Below are positions 21,161 to 29,247 of a stretch of 33,240 nucleotides of DNA, piece after piece (positions within the stretch are counted from its first letter, which is position 1; every line of letters begins with the position of its first letter). The notes beneath the pieces were generated by a model. The model made no database searches. It was not told the DNA's origin and was given only the letters and a program-made list of their open reading frames with translations. The position numbers were made by a program, and so were the translations under genes. The DNA comes from Spirochaetales bacterium (lineage in GTDB: Bacteria > Spirochaetota > Spirochaetia > DSM-27196 > SLAA01). The stretch covers positions 1-33,240 of the forward strand of contig SLBH01000308.1 in NCBI GenBank assembly GCA_007126415.1. Reading direction: 5' to 3'.

Positions 21161-23071
21161 GTGTCCGCAAAGCAACGATGGTTCTCACAGCGGCGGCCGC
21201 GTTCCTCCTGGACAAAAGCCGTGGTCGCGACAAAGACACGTCGAGCAGCGCTCCCGCTCGCTATCGTCATGCTGTTGAGTCTGACGGTTCTCGGCATTGG
21301 ATTAAGCGTAGACCTCGAGTCCGCAACGGCGGAGAGTTCCGGCAACGACGGCGATCACTCGGCGGCCCCTAAAGCGGCCCCCAAAGCGGCTCCCGGCTCC
21401 CCCGCTGTGCCCGCTCTGGTACGCGAGCGTGGGTCGGACGGCGATGCATTGCCGGGATTTTGGCGTTCGGATGAGGTATCCGCAGTGGTTTCGGAGCTCA
21501 TGGGGGCGATGAGCGATGAGGAACGCGTTGCCCAGGTCTTCTTGCTCGGCTGGCAAGGAGTAGAGCCGAGCGATCGCATCATGGACTGGATCACGCAGCG
21601 TGGGCTCGGCGGCGTCAAGATATTCGGTTGGAACGCCGAGGACCTCACGGTCTTGAACGAATCAATTCGCTCGATGCAGGCCGCCGCCCTCGCTACTGAA
21701 CACGCGGTCCCGCTGTTCACCGCTACCGATCAAGAAGGCGGGTGGATTCGACACGTACGCGGAACCACCTCGATGACACCGGGGAACATGGCGATCGGGG
21801 CCACCGGTCTGCCGGATGACGCCTACCTCAGCGGATACCACATTGGACGCGAGCTGCGGGCGCTTGGCATAAACATGAATTTTGCGCCTACGGTGGACGT
21901 ATACACCAACTTCGAGGCGCACGTAATCGGCTCGCGAGCCTTCTCGGACGACCCGTTACAGACAGCCATTCTCGGCAACGCCTTTTATCGCGGCCTGGAG
22001 CACAACCGCGTAATCGCCACCGCTAAGCATTTCCCCGGTCATGGGAACGCATCCGAGGATTCCCACGGCGTGTTGCCGGTACTCGACGAAACAATCGAGG
22101 ACCTGCGTGATCGCGACCTTGTGCCGTACGAGTACTTGATCCGGGAGGGAATTCCCGCGGTCATGAGCGGTCACCTGAGTTTTCCCGAGATAATCGAGCC
22201 CGGGCTGCCGGCTTCGCTTTCGCGATACTTCAACACTACGCTGCTCCGCGAGGAGTTCGGGTTCGAAGGGCTCATGATCACCGACGATCTACAGATGAGC
22301 GGCGCGCGCGTTTACGAGCGCCGCCGGGGGCTGAGCTTCGGCCGTCTCGCGCTCGAGGCGCTCAAAGCCGGTGCCGATATGGTGATGCTGTCGCAGACCC
22401 CGGCGCTCAACGGCGAAGTATGGCGAACCGTGTTCGGCGAGTATCGGAATAACGACGAGTTTAGAGCCGAGGTCGATGCCTCTGTGGAGCGCATCCTGCG
22501 CACCAAGCTGGATTATCTTCGCGATGCGCAGCGCGTGACACTGCAACCTCGCGACGATCAGCTCGCCTTACACATATCCAATCAACCCGGACAAGAGTTC
22601 TTTTTCGACCATGCCGCGCGCAGCGTCTCGGTTATCAAGGACAACGCGCTCCCGCTCAGCAGCGATCGTGCAACCGACGTGCTTCTGGTAGGCGGAAACC
22701 GGTGGTTTCTTTCGGAAGGCCGCTCACGACTCCCCGGAGCCGACACTCTGCGGCTGCGCTCATCGTTCTACGACGTCTCTGCCGCCGATCGTAGCGCGAT
22801 CGAACGTGCAAGATCCAACTACGACGTGATCGTGTTTTCCCTGACCAGCCCGGCGACGCAAGAGCTCCTGGAGTTGTTGCGCGAGCACAACGGGAGCGTG
22901 ATCGTGCTCTCAACGCTGACGCCGGCCTATCTCGCGGAGCACAAATGGGTAGACGCAGCGGTTGCGGTTTACGGTATCGGGCGCAAGTCATTCGAGACCG
23001 GATTTGCAACACTGCTTGGTGAGATCAAACCTTCCGGACGCGTGCCGTTCCGTCTGCCCACCGGATGGTGA
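21161..23071 (+). CDS. nagZ: Membrane-anchored GH3 beta-N-acetylhexosaminidase (NagZ-like)
   Basis: 636 residues from GTG 21161. A basic cytoplasmic start and one membrane segment (about 30-50) anchor the protein; an Ala/Pro/Lys linker (KAAPKAAPGSPA) leads to the GH3 domain. Catalytic features: KHFPGHGNASEDSH (289-302) with the Asp/His acid-base dyad of NagZ-type enzymes, and the nucleophile aspartate in MITDDLQMSG (Asp375/376). Also TDQEGGWIRHVRG. After residue 450 there is an additional GH3 C-terminal domain (VSVIKDNALPL...), longer than enterobacterial NagZ (about 340 residues). It probably removes GlcNAc from peptidoglycan fragments outside the cytoplasmic membrane; substrate is inferred. 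The GNAT gene follows after six bases. Confidence 0.88.
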   Translation: MSAKQRWFSQRRPRSSWTKAVVATKTRRAALPLAIVMLLSLTVLGIGLSVDLESATAESSGNDGDHSAAPKAAPKAAPGSPAVPALVRERGSDGDALPGFWRSDEVSAVVSELMGAMSDEERVAQVFLLGWQGVEPSDRIMDWITQRGLGGVKIFGWNAEDLTVLNESIRSMQAAALATEHAVPLFTATDQEGGWIRHVRGTTSMTPGNMAIGATGLPDDAYLSGYHIGRELRALGINMNFAPTVDVYTNFEAHVIGSRAFSDDPLQTAILGNAFYRGLEHNRVIATAKHFPGHGNASEDSHGVLPVLDETIEDLRDRDLVPYEYLIREGIPAVMSGHLSFPEIIEPGLPASLSRYFNTTLLREEFGFEGLMITDDLQMSGARVYERRRGLSFGRLALEALKAGADMVMLSQTPALNGEVWRTVFGEYRNNDEFRAEVDASVERILRTKLDYLRDAQRVTLQPRDDQLALHISNQPGQEFFFDHAARSVSVIKDNALPLSSDRATDVLLVGGNRWFLSEGRSRLPGADTLRLRSSFYDVSAADRSAIERARSNYDVIVFSLTSPATQELLELLREHNGSVIVLSTLTPAYLAEHKWVDAAVAVYGIGRKSFETGFATLLGEIKPSGRVPFRLPTGW

Positions 23072-23077
23072 GTCGCG

Positions 23078-23950
23078 ATGCCGTGGTACAGCGCCGGAAC
23101 CGCCGACCTCGATCGCGTGCTCGCGTTCTTGCTGTCACAAGAGTGGAGCTGCGTTGGGTTCACCTCACAGCTGCGCGACGGCCGGCGCGCGCGCCTGCCG
23201 AACCGCCGCGCCGCGGTGGTACATTTCTACACCGAGCGAGACCTCGTTGATCCGATTTGCGCGGCGGTTCTGGAAACGACACACGGCTTCTGTTACCCTG
23301 TCCTCGCAGGGTTGAGTTCCCGGCAGCGCGAGCCGGTAGTCCGCGAGCTCGCGCCCCGGCTCGAGACCGCGTTAGGGCGCTATCCCACCTTTATGGGGCT
23401 CGCCGAGGATGTTGAGGCGCTCGAGCGAACGATTGGGCGGCCGCCTCGCCATCGCGTGGAGTATTACATGATGCAGGCTGTTGCCCCGCCCGGTTCGCGT
23501 CAACCACCGCGGCTGAGTCGCGAGCCGCTCGTGAGGGAGGCCGGACCGGCCGATACGCGACGGCTTCTGCCGCTACAAGCGAAATACGAGCGTGAGGAGG
23601 TCTTGTTGCCGAATCGCGCTCTGAATATGGAGGCCACCCGGAGGCAGCTCCGCAGCGACCTAAAACAACAGGTTGTGTATCTCGCAGAACTCAACGGTGT
23701 CCCGATCGCAAAGGCCGGAACAAACGCGCGGGGATTCCGCTACGATCAAATCGGAGGCGTGTTTACCGAGCCCGAGTACCGCGGTTGCGGCGTCGGCGGG
23801 CATCTCATGGAGATACTGATGCGTAGGGTGCGCCGGGAGGGCAAAGCCGTCTCGTTATTTGTGAAGACGCAGAATCACGCCGCGCGTCGCATGTACCGAA
23901 ATCTCGGGTTCACCGACGGCCGGTTCTTTGTTATCAGCTACTATCATTAA
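23078..23950 (+). CDS. GNAT family N-acetyltransferase
   Basis: 290 residues. The C-terminal half is a GNAT domain: VREAGPADTRRLLPLQAKYEREEVL, IAKAGTNARGFRYDQIGGVFTEPEYRGCGVGGHLMEILMRRV (acetyl-CoA loop with R-G-C-G-V-G) and NHAARRMYRNLGFTDGRFFVISYY. The N-terminal 140 residues, with YHF-type hydrophobic segments, do not match anything I know and may bind the acceptor. Substrate unknown. The start ATG 23078 is six bases after nagZ, and glgA begins 22 bases after its stop, so nagZ-GNAT-glgA may be one transcript. Confidence 0.85.
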   Translation: MPWYSAGTADLDRVLAFLLSQEWSCVGFTSQLRDGRRARLPNRRAAVVHFYTERDLVDPICAAVLETTHGFCYPVLAGLSSRQREPVVRELAPRLETALGRYPTFMGLAEDVEALERTIGRPPRHRVEYYMMQAVAPPGSRQPPRLSREPLVREAGPADTRRLLPLQAKYEREEVLLPNRALNMEATRRQLRSDLKQQVVYLAELNGVPIAKAGTNARGFRYDQIGGVFTEPEYRGCGVGGHLMEILMRRVRREGKAVSLFVKTQNHAARRMYRNLGFTDGRFFVISYYH

Positions 23951-23972
23951 CGCAATAGTACAGGGTTTGAAA

Positions 23973-25493
23973 ATGGCACACGGAATCGGAGCAACGTCGA
24001 CAAGCGCGCCCCCGCTGCGAATCATGATGGTTACCAGCGAAGCGGTACCGTTCGCGAAGGTCGGCGGTCTCGCCGATGTGGTTCCGGCGTTAGCGGCTAA
24101 GCTCGCCCGCCGCGGCCACGACGTCCGGATCGTGATGCCGCGCTACGCCGATGCGGCGAGGAACGGCGCCGCGCCTCTGTCCGGCGCTCTCGGAGTTCCT
24201 ATGGCACACGAGGAGTTCTGGACCGAGGTGCTCGAGAGTCGCCTCGAGAATGCGGGCTATCCGGTTACGGTTTACCTCGTTGAGCACCTCGAACTGTTCG
24301 GCAAAAGCGCAATATACGCGCGCCCCGGCGACGGCGGCTCAAACGAGGACCTGTTACGCTTCGCGGTACTCTCGCGAGCCGCGTTTCAGATCTGCCGCAA
24401 GCTGAACTGGAGCCCGGATATCATGCACGCACACGACTGGCCTACCGCACTCGTTCCCGTCTACCTTCGCACGGTGGAGACGAAGCCCCCGTTCACCGAA
24501 ACCGCCGGTGTGTTCAGCATTCACAACCTCGGATATCAAGGCGTCTTTGAGCTCGGTCAGCTCCATCGCCTCGCGCTGGACACCGGCGATCGCGGCCGCG
24601 AGGCGCTCGAGTTTTACGGCAGAATCAACTCGCTCAAAGGCGGCATTCTCTGCGCCGATATGGTCACGACGGTCTCGCCGAGTTACGCTGAAGAGATACA
24701 GCAGCCCGAGTTTGGGTTCGGTCTCGACGGAGTGCTGCGTTCACGCTCGAACGAACTGTACGGAATCCTGAACGGTATCGACAAGGAGCTCTGGGATCCG
24801 TCGACCGATCCACTACTGCCCGCAAACTTCAATGCCGATGACCTCTCGGGCAAGCTCGCGTGCAAGACCGCGCTACAGCAGCGTTTTGAGTTCCCGGCTA
24901 ACCCCAAAACACCTCTGGTCGGCATGATTGCGCGGTTGGTCGACCAAAAGGGGCTCGCTGAGCTGCTCGAGCCGCACTACGGCTGCCTGCCCGGAGTCCT
25001 CGCCGAGCCGGATGTACAGATGGTGGTTCTCGGGACCGGAGATCCACGACATGAGCAACGCCTCCAGGAGCTCGCGCAGCGATATCCGAACCTCGCCTAC
25101 GAAAGCGCATTCGACGAGCCGCTTGCACATCTCATCGAAGCCGGGAGCGATTTTTTCCTGATGCCTTCTCGCTACGAGCCGTGCGGATTGAACCAGATGT
25201 ACAGCCTGCGATACGGCAGCATCCCGGTCGCAACTCACACCGGAGGCCTTCGCGACACGGTCATAGATGCCGACGATCCCTCCGGTGAGGGCACCGGCTT
25301 CCTGTTCGCAAGCAGTACCCCGACCGAGATCTACCACGCGGTGGAACGCGCGGTGCGGGTGTACCGCACGCAACCACAACGGTTCGCCGAGATGCGCTTG
25401 CGCGGCATGCGCACCGAGTTTGGATGGGATCGGGCGGCGCAGAGCTACGAACAGCTCTATATGCGCGCGCTGCAGCGCCGCATGCGACACTAG
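23973..25493 (+). CDS. glgA: Glycogen synthase (ADP-glucose type)
   Basis: 506 residues. GT5 family: the ADP-glucose binding K-x-G-G-L motif appears in MMVTSEAVPFAKVGGLADVVPALAAKLARRGHDVRIVMPRY. Also HAHDWPTALVPVYLR, FSIHNLGYQG, ADMVTTVSPSYAEEIQ, NGIDKELWDP and the C-terminal PSRYEPCGLNQMYSLRYGSIPVATHTGGLRDTV. Elongates alpha-1,4-glucan from ADP-glucose, made by GlgC (29248). I chose ATG 23973 (AGGG upstream) over TTG 23928, which lies in the GNAT gene; ATG 24024 is a shorter option that would match the usual MRIxMVTSE start. Confidence 0.95.
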   Translation: MAHGIGATSTSAPPLRIMMVTSEAVPFAKVGGLADVVPALAAKLARRGHDVRIVMPRYADAARNGAAPLSGALGVPMAHEEFWTEVLESRLENAGYPVTVYLVEHLELFGKSAIYARPGDGGSNEDLLRFAVLSRAAFQICRKLNWSPDIMHAHDWPTALVPVYLRTVETKPPFTETAGVFSIHNLGYQGVFELGQLHRLALDTGDRGREALEFYGRINSLKGGILCADMVTTVSPSYAEEIQQPEFGFGLDGVLRSRSNELYGILNGIDKELWDPSTDPLLPANFNADDLSGKLACKTALQQRFEFPANPKTPLVGMIARLVDQKGLAELLEPHYGCLPGVLAEPDVQMVVLGTGDPRHEQRLQELAQRYPNLAYESAFDEPLAHLIEAGSDFFLMPSRYEPCGLNQMYSLRYGSIPVATHTGGLRDTVIDADDPSGEGTGFLFASSTPTEIYHAVERAVRVYRTQPQRFAEMRLRGMRTEFGWDRAAQSYEQLYMRALQRRMRH

Positions 25494-25549
25494 ACCGTGC
25501 GCCAGTTCGTCGATTAATCTATCTCGTCGTGTAACCTGCGCGGTGCAAG

Positions 25550-26794
25550 TCAGTCGGCCGCACGCGCGAGCTTACGTCGTAGGCGCGCGCCCCGGTGCTC
25601 AAGCTCCGCGCGCAGCGCGCGCGAACAGCGCGCCGAGTCTGCCGACTCAACCAGCTCGAGCGCCTCGCCGACGGCACCGCGCTGATGCTCGAGAATCTTG
25701 GCGAGCTCAACCGCGAGGCGCGGATCACAGCTTGCGTTCACAGCTGAGCGATAGAGCGCTTCGGCATCGCTGTAGCGGCCGGCGCGCTTCCACTCAGCCC
25801 CCAGCACCAGCGCAGCGCGGGCGAGTTCTTCCGAGTTTGCCCCGCCTTCGGACAGGAGCGTCGATAGGAGGCGCTCGGCGTTGCGCCGCAACGCGACGGT
25901 CCCGCCCTCGTCGGCCGCCGCATCGAGCCTGTCGGCCGACGACCGACGTAGCATCCAGAGCGCCGCTTGAAGCGTATCAAAGCGGGGGCGCCCACGCTCG
26001 AGACATCCGAGCGGATCGCTGAAAACCTCGTGTATCGTAAGCAGTAGAGCGCTGAGGCTCAGGATATCGTGGTAGTGGTGCGCGACCACCGGTGCGAGTA
26101 GCGCGGGATCACGGCGGTCGAGAAACTCGAAGTAGCGCTCCGGAACCTCGAAGCTCGGCAGGTCGTCTTCGCGCTCGATCTCGAGCACCTGCCGCTCGAG
26201 CTCGGAGAGGCCACAGCTCGGCAGCAGACTCCGCCACAACCGGCGCGCCGGGTAGAGCAAGTCGAGGTGGTATCGCAAGACATGCTGACGGCGGTGCATC
26301 AAGAAGCGTGTCTTGAGCTGATGGGCGTCGAAGGCCTTGCCGTTATACGAGACATACAACGCATCCTGCGGAAACCGTTCCGCGATCAACTCCAGAAACG
26401 CCGACTCGGCACCGTACTCGGTCAAGAGCCACTGCTCGAGTACGAGTTCGCGCTCCTCGAGAAACGCCACTCCGGCGAGAAACACCTTGGTACCGGCACC
26501 ACCGCTCAATCCGGTGGTCTCGAGGTCGAAGAAGCGCAGGTTCTCGCGACCGAATCCGCTCGGCAGGAGCGGAGAGCCGCGCTCGAGCAGCTCGGCGAGT
26601 TTAGGCGCCGGCTCCCGTACAACCCGGAAACACACACCGGCCTCCGCCGCTACGAAGCCGGAAAGGCCCGGAGCCTGCCCACCGCCGGGCCCTGCGCCTC
26701 TCGGGCTACGCGACGCGCCGGCGCGTTCCCCACCCGCCGCGCCGCCGCGTATCCGCTTGAGAAGCTCGAGCCTTTGGTAGAGGTCCGCGCTCAT
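25550..26794 (-). CDS. mrfB: MrfB/YprB DEDD exonuclease with TPR-like C-terminus
   Basis: 414 residues from ATG 26794, which overlaps the mrfA stop by four bases (ATGA). An RNase H-like exonuclease domain carries the DEDD acidic residues: D90 and E92 in FFDLETTGLSGGAGTKVFLAG, D156 in SYNGKAFDAHQLKTRF and D243 in VVAHHYHDILSLSALL. Blocks correspond to the YprB domain. A C-terminal helical repeat region (AERLLSTLLSEGGANSEELARAALVLGAEWKRAGRYSDAEALYRSA) looks TPR-like. In Bacillus subtilis MrfA and MrfB form a repair route specific for mitomycin C adducts. Function here is by homology plus pairing with mrfA. An in-frame extension upstream lies within mrfA and is not used. Confidence 0.85.
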   Translation of the reverse strand: MSADLYQRLELLKRIRGGAAGGERAGASRSPRGAGPGGGQAPGLSGFVAAEAGVCFRVVREPAPKLAELLERGSPLLPSGFGRENLRFFDLETTGLSGGAGTKVFLAGVAFLEERELVLEQWLLTEYGAESAFLELIAERFPQDALYVSYNGKAFDAHQLKTRFLMHRRQHVLRYHLDLLYPARRLWRSLLPSCGLSELERQVLEIEREDDLPSFEVPERYFEFLDRRDPALLAPVVAHHYHDILSLSALLLTIHEVFSDPLGCLERGRPRFDTLQAALWMLRRSSADRLDAAADEGGTVALRRNAERLLSTLLSEGGANSEELARAALVLGAEWKRAGRYSDAEALYRSAVNASCDPRLAVELAKILEHQRGAVGEALELVESADSARCSRALRAELEHRGARLRRKLARAAD

Positions 26795-29118
26795 TGGAGC
26801 GCTTGTTCCGCCGCCGCGGTTGCGGCGGCGCCGAGCCACCCCGAAAGGAACGCGATCACCGCTTCCTTCGGATTGCCGTCGACCTCTTCCTGCGGGTCGC
26901 GCGGGCCCACGCACGACGGGCAGCCCTCGCCACAATCACACGAGCGCACCAGCGAGAGCGCCGCCTGCAGAATGGTGTCCAGCTTGTAACCGAACGCCTC
27001 GGCGAGCCCGATACCGCCGGGATATCCGTCGTAGATATAGAGGCACGGCCTGCCGAAATGCGGATCTCGCAGCCGCTCGGCCGCCCGCAGATCCGAGCTC
27101 TCGCACAACAGAAACACCGGAGCGACGTTCTTCGCCAACGCGCCGATGCGCACCACCGCCGGTACGCGCATCGCCGGGTCGAGCTCTTGCAGCGCGTCTC
27201 CGGCGCGCGAGCCACGCTCGAACACGATCGCCAACGCGCGCGTGTGCATCTCTTCCTCCGGCACCGCAACCTCACCGTAGCCCACGTTCTCGTGCGACTG
27301 AAAGCGGATCTTCTTGAACTTCGCGACCTGCGTGCGCACCAGGATATCTCCGAGAACAAGCCGTGCGCCTCCGGCGTCAAAGCTTTCGTCTTCATGCAGC
27401 ACCTTGATATCGCGCTTCACGAGTGCCTCGGTGTAGTAGTTCACCTCGGTGCGCTCAACCACGCACTTGCGGTTCTCGAGATCGAGCTGCGTAACGACGT
27501 ACTGTTCGCCGCGGTGCAGATAGATTGCGTTGTCGAACAGGACCTCTTTGGCCGACGGGCGGTCGGTCTCGCCGATTACGCTGTGCTCGCCGTTTGTGGT
27601 GTCGACGATCACGACGTTGTCGGAGGTTGCGCTGCGAAGGCTTACGCCCTCGGCCGGGTACGAGCGGTCGGACCAGTGGTAGGCTCCTCCGCTGAACCGG
27701 ACCGTGCCCTGTTCCTCGAGGTGCTGCAGGTAGATCTCGCTCTGCGGTGCAAACTGCTCCTCCGGTTGCATCGGCAACTCGAACGCCGCGCAGCGCAGGT
27801 GAGACATGAGAATGTGCAGGTTATCGGGGTCTACGAAGCCCTGCTCCGGCGGGCGGCCAAGAAAGTACTCGGGGTGCTTCACCATGTACTGATCGAGCGG
27901 GGCCGAGGACGCGACCATAACGGCAACCGAGAGGTTTTGCGTCCGCCCTGCGCGCCCGGCCTGTTGCCATGACGATGAGATCGAACCTGGGAACCCCGCC
28001 ATCACGGCGGCGTCGAGACCGCCGATATCTATGCCGAGCTCGAGCGCGTTGGTAGAGACCACACCCTGCACCGTACCGTCGCGAAGCCCGGCCTCGATCG
28101 CACGCCGTTCGCTCGGCAGGTACCCGCCTCGGTACGCCTCTACCCGGATGCGCCCGTCGTCGGTGTAGACGTTTGCAAGGCTTTTACGAATATAGTCTGC
28201 GATCAACTCGGTTCGCAGACGCGATCGCGCAAACACAATCGTCTTGACCCCGGCCTTCAAGAACCGCAGCGCCAAGGAGCGCGCCTCCTGCACCACCCCG
28301 CGCCGAATTCCCTGAACGCGGTCTACGAAGGGAGGATTGTAGAGAATGAGTTGCTTAGCGCCCGCCGGCGCGCCGTTGTTGTCGATCAACTCTACCGGGC
28401 GCTCCACGATGCGCTCGGCGAGCTCGCGTGGATTGCCGATAGTAGCGGAGCAACAGATGAAGGTGGGGTCGGCACCGTAGAACTGCGCTACGCGCCGCAG
28501 CCGCCGTACCACGTTGGTCATGTGCGAACCGAACACCCCGCGATAGGTGTGTATCTCGTCTATCACCACGAACGCGAGGTTACCGAGAAACTTGATCCAT
28601 TTCGGGTGATTGGGGAGAATGCCGGCGTGCAGCATATCGGGGTTTGAGATGATGATTCGCCCGGTATCTCGCGCCGCGGCACGTACCGAGTCGGGTGTGT
28701 CGCCGTCGTAGGTGGCGACCTTGATGCCGAGTTCGCCGCTCTCCACCGATAGATTCAACGCCGCCTGCTGATCCTGGCTCAGTGCCTTGGTAGGAAACAG
28801 GTACAGCGCGCGCGCTTCGGGGGCGCTCAGGAGTTCCTGCAGCACCGGTAAGTTGTAGCTCAGCGTCTTGCCCGACGCTGTGGGGGTAACAACCACCACG
28901 TCGCGCCCGGAGCGCACCGCGCGATAGCTCTCGGCCTGGTGGCTGTAGAGTTGCTCGACTCCGGCGCTAACAAGCGCGCCGCGGAGCTTTGGATGCAGAT
29001 CTGCCGGAAGGTCGGCGTAACGGCCTTCACGCGCCGGTATTTCTTCCCAGCGGGTGACGTTCCCGGTGAACACCGGGTCGTTGCGTAGCTCGGTAAGCAC
29101 GCGCTCGATCACACTCAT
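26791..29118 (-). CDS. mrfA: MrfA/YprA DEAD-box helicase with DUF1998 zinc motif
   Basis: 775 residues from ATG 29118 (GGAG five bases upstream); an in-frame start at 29187 has no ribosome site. Superfamily 2 helicase motifs: Q-like YSHQAESYRA, Walker A TPTASGKT (about 78-85), DEIH (187-190), SATIGNP (224-230), motif IV-VI region VFARSRLRTE, STNALELGIDIGGLDA, QQAGRAGR. The C-terminus is a DUF1998 domain ending in a Cys4 cluster C727-x-C729-x3-C733-x2-C736 (CDCGEGCPSC), as in MrfA, where it binds zinc. It acts with MrfB in excision of mitomycin-type DNA lesions in Bacillus. Divergent from glgC, separated by 129 bases. No clear promoter or SOS box was found. Confidence 0.9.
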   Translation of the reverse strand: MSVIERVLTELRNDPVFTGNVTRWEEIPAREGRYADLPADLHPKLRGALVSAGVEQLYSHQAESYRAVRSGRDVVVVTPTASGKTLSYNLPVLQELLSAPEARALYLFPTKALSQDQQAALNLSVESGELGIKVATYDGDTPDSVRAAARDTGRIIISNPDMLHAGILPNHPKWIKFLGNLAFVVIDEIHTYRGVFGSHMTNVVRRLRRVAQFYGADPTFICCSATIGNPRELAERIVERPVELIDNNGAPAGAKQLILYNPPFVDRVQGIRRGVVQEARSLALRFLKAGVKTIVFARSRLRTELIADYIRKSLANVYTDDGRIRVEAYRGGYLPSERRAIEAGLRDGTVQGVVSTNALELGIDIGGLDAAVMAGFPGSISSSWQQAGRAGRTQNLSVAVMVASSAPLDQYMVKHPEYFLGRPPEQGFVDPDNLHILMSHLRCAAFELPMQPEEQFAPQSEIYLQHLEEQGTVRFSGGAYHWSDRSYPAEGVSLRSATSDNVVIVDTTNGEHSVIGETDRPSAKEVLFDNAIYLHRGEQYVVTQLDLENRKCVVERTEVNYYTEALVKRDIKVLHEDESFDAGGARLVLGDILVRTQVAKFKKIRFQSHENVGYGEVAVPEEEMHTRALAIVFERGSRAGDALQELDPAMRVPAVVRIGALAKNVAPVFLLCESSDLRAAERLRDPHFGRPCLYIYDGYPGGIGLAEAFGYKLDTILQAALSLVRSCDCGEGCPSCVGPRDPQEEVDGNPKEAVIAFLSGWLGAAATAAAEQALQ

Positions 29119-29191
29119 AAGCTCTCCGGCACCGATGGTAGCATGTTTTGCGCAGAAAGCGGAATATCGATCTGCCGCGATCGGCATTCGC

Positions 29192-29221
29192 TTGACGGCA
29201 GCAGGAATTGGCGCCTAGAAT
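29192..29221 (+). promoter_or_regulatory. Sigma70-type promoter of glgC
   Basis: TTGACG (29192-29197) and TAGAAT (29216-29221) with an 18-base spacer. Start near 29228 leaves a 20-nt leader that does contain a ribosome site (AGAGGAT before ATG 29248), in contrast to the leaderless promoters in this window. Confidence 0.7.
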
Positions 29222-29247
29222 GCACCAACTACTCAAGAGGATGAACC

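Noticed and set aside
26794..27972. Long plus-strand open frame of 392 codons opposite mrfA
   Set aside because: It lies wholly antisense to a helicase with all motifs intact; long antisense frames are common in GC-rich coding DNA and the translation has Arg/His/Ala-rich composition without any domain.
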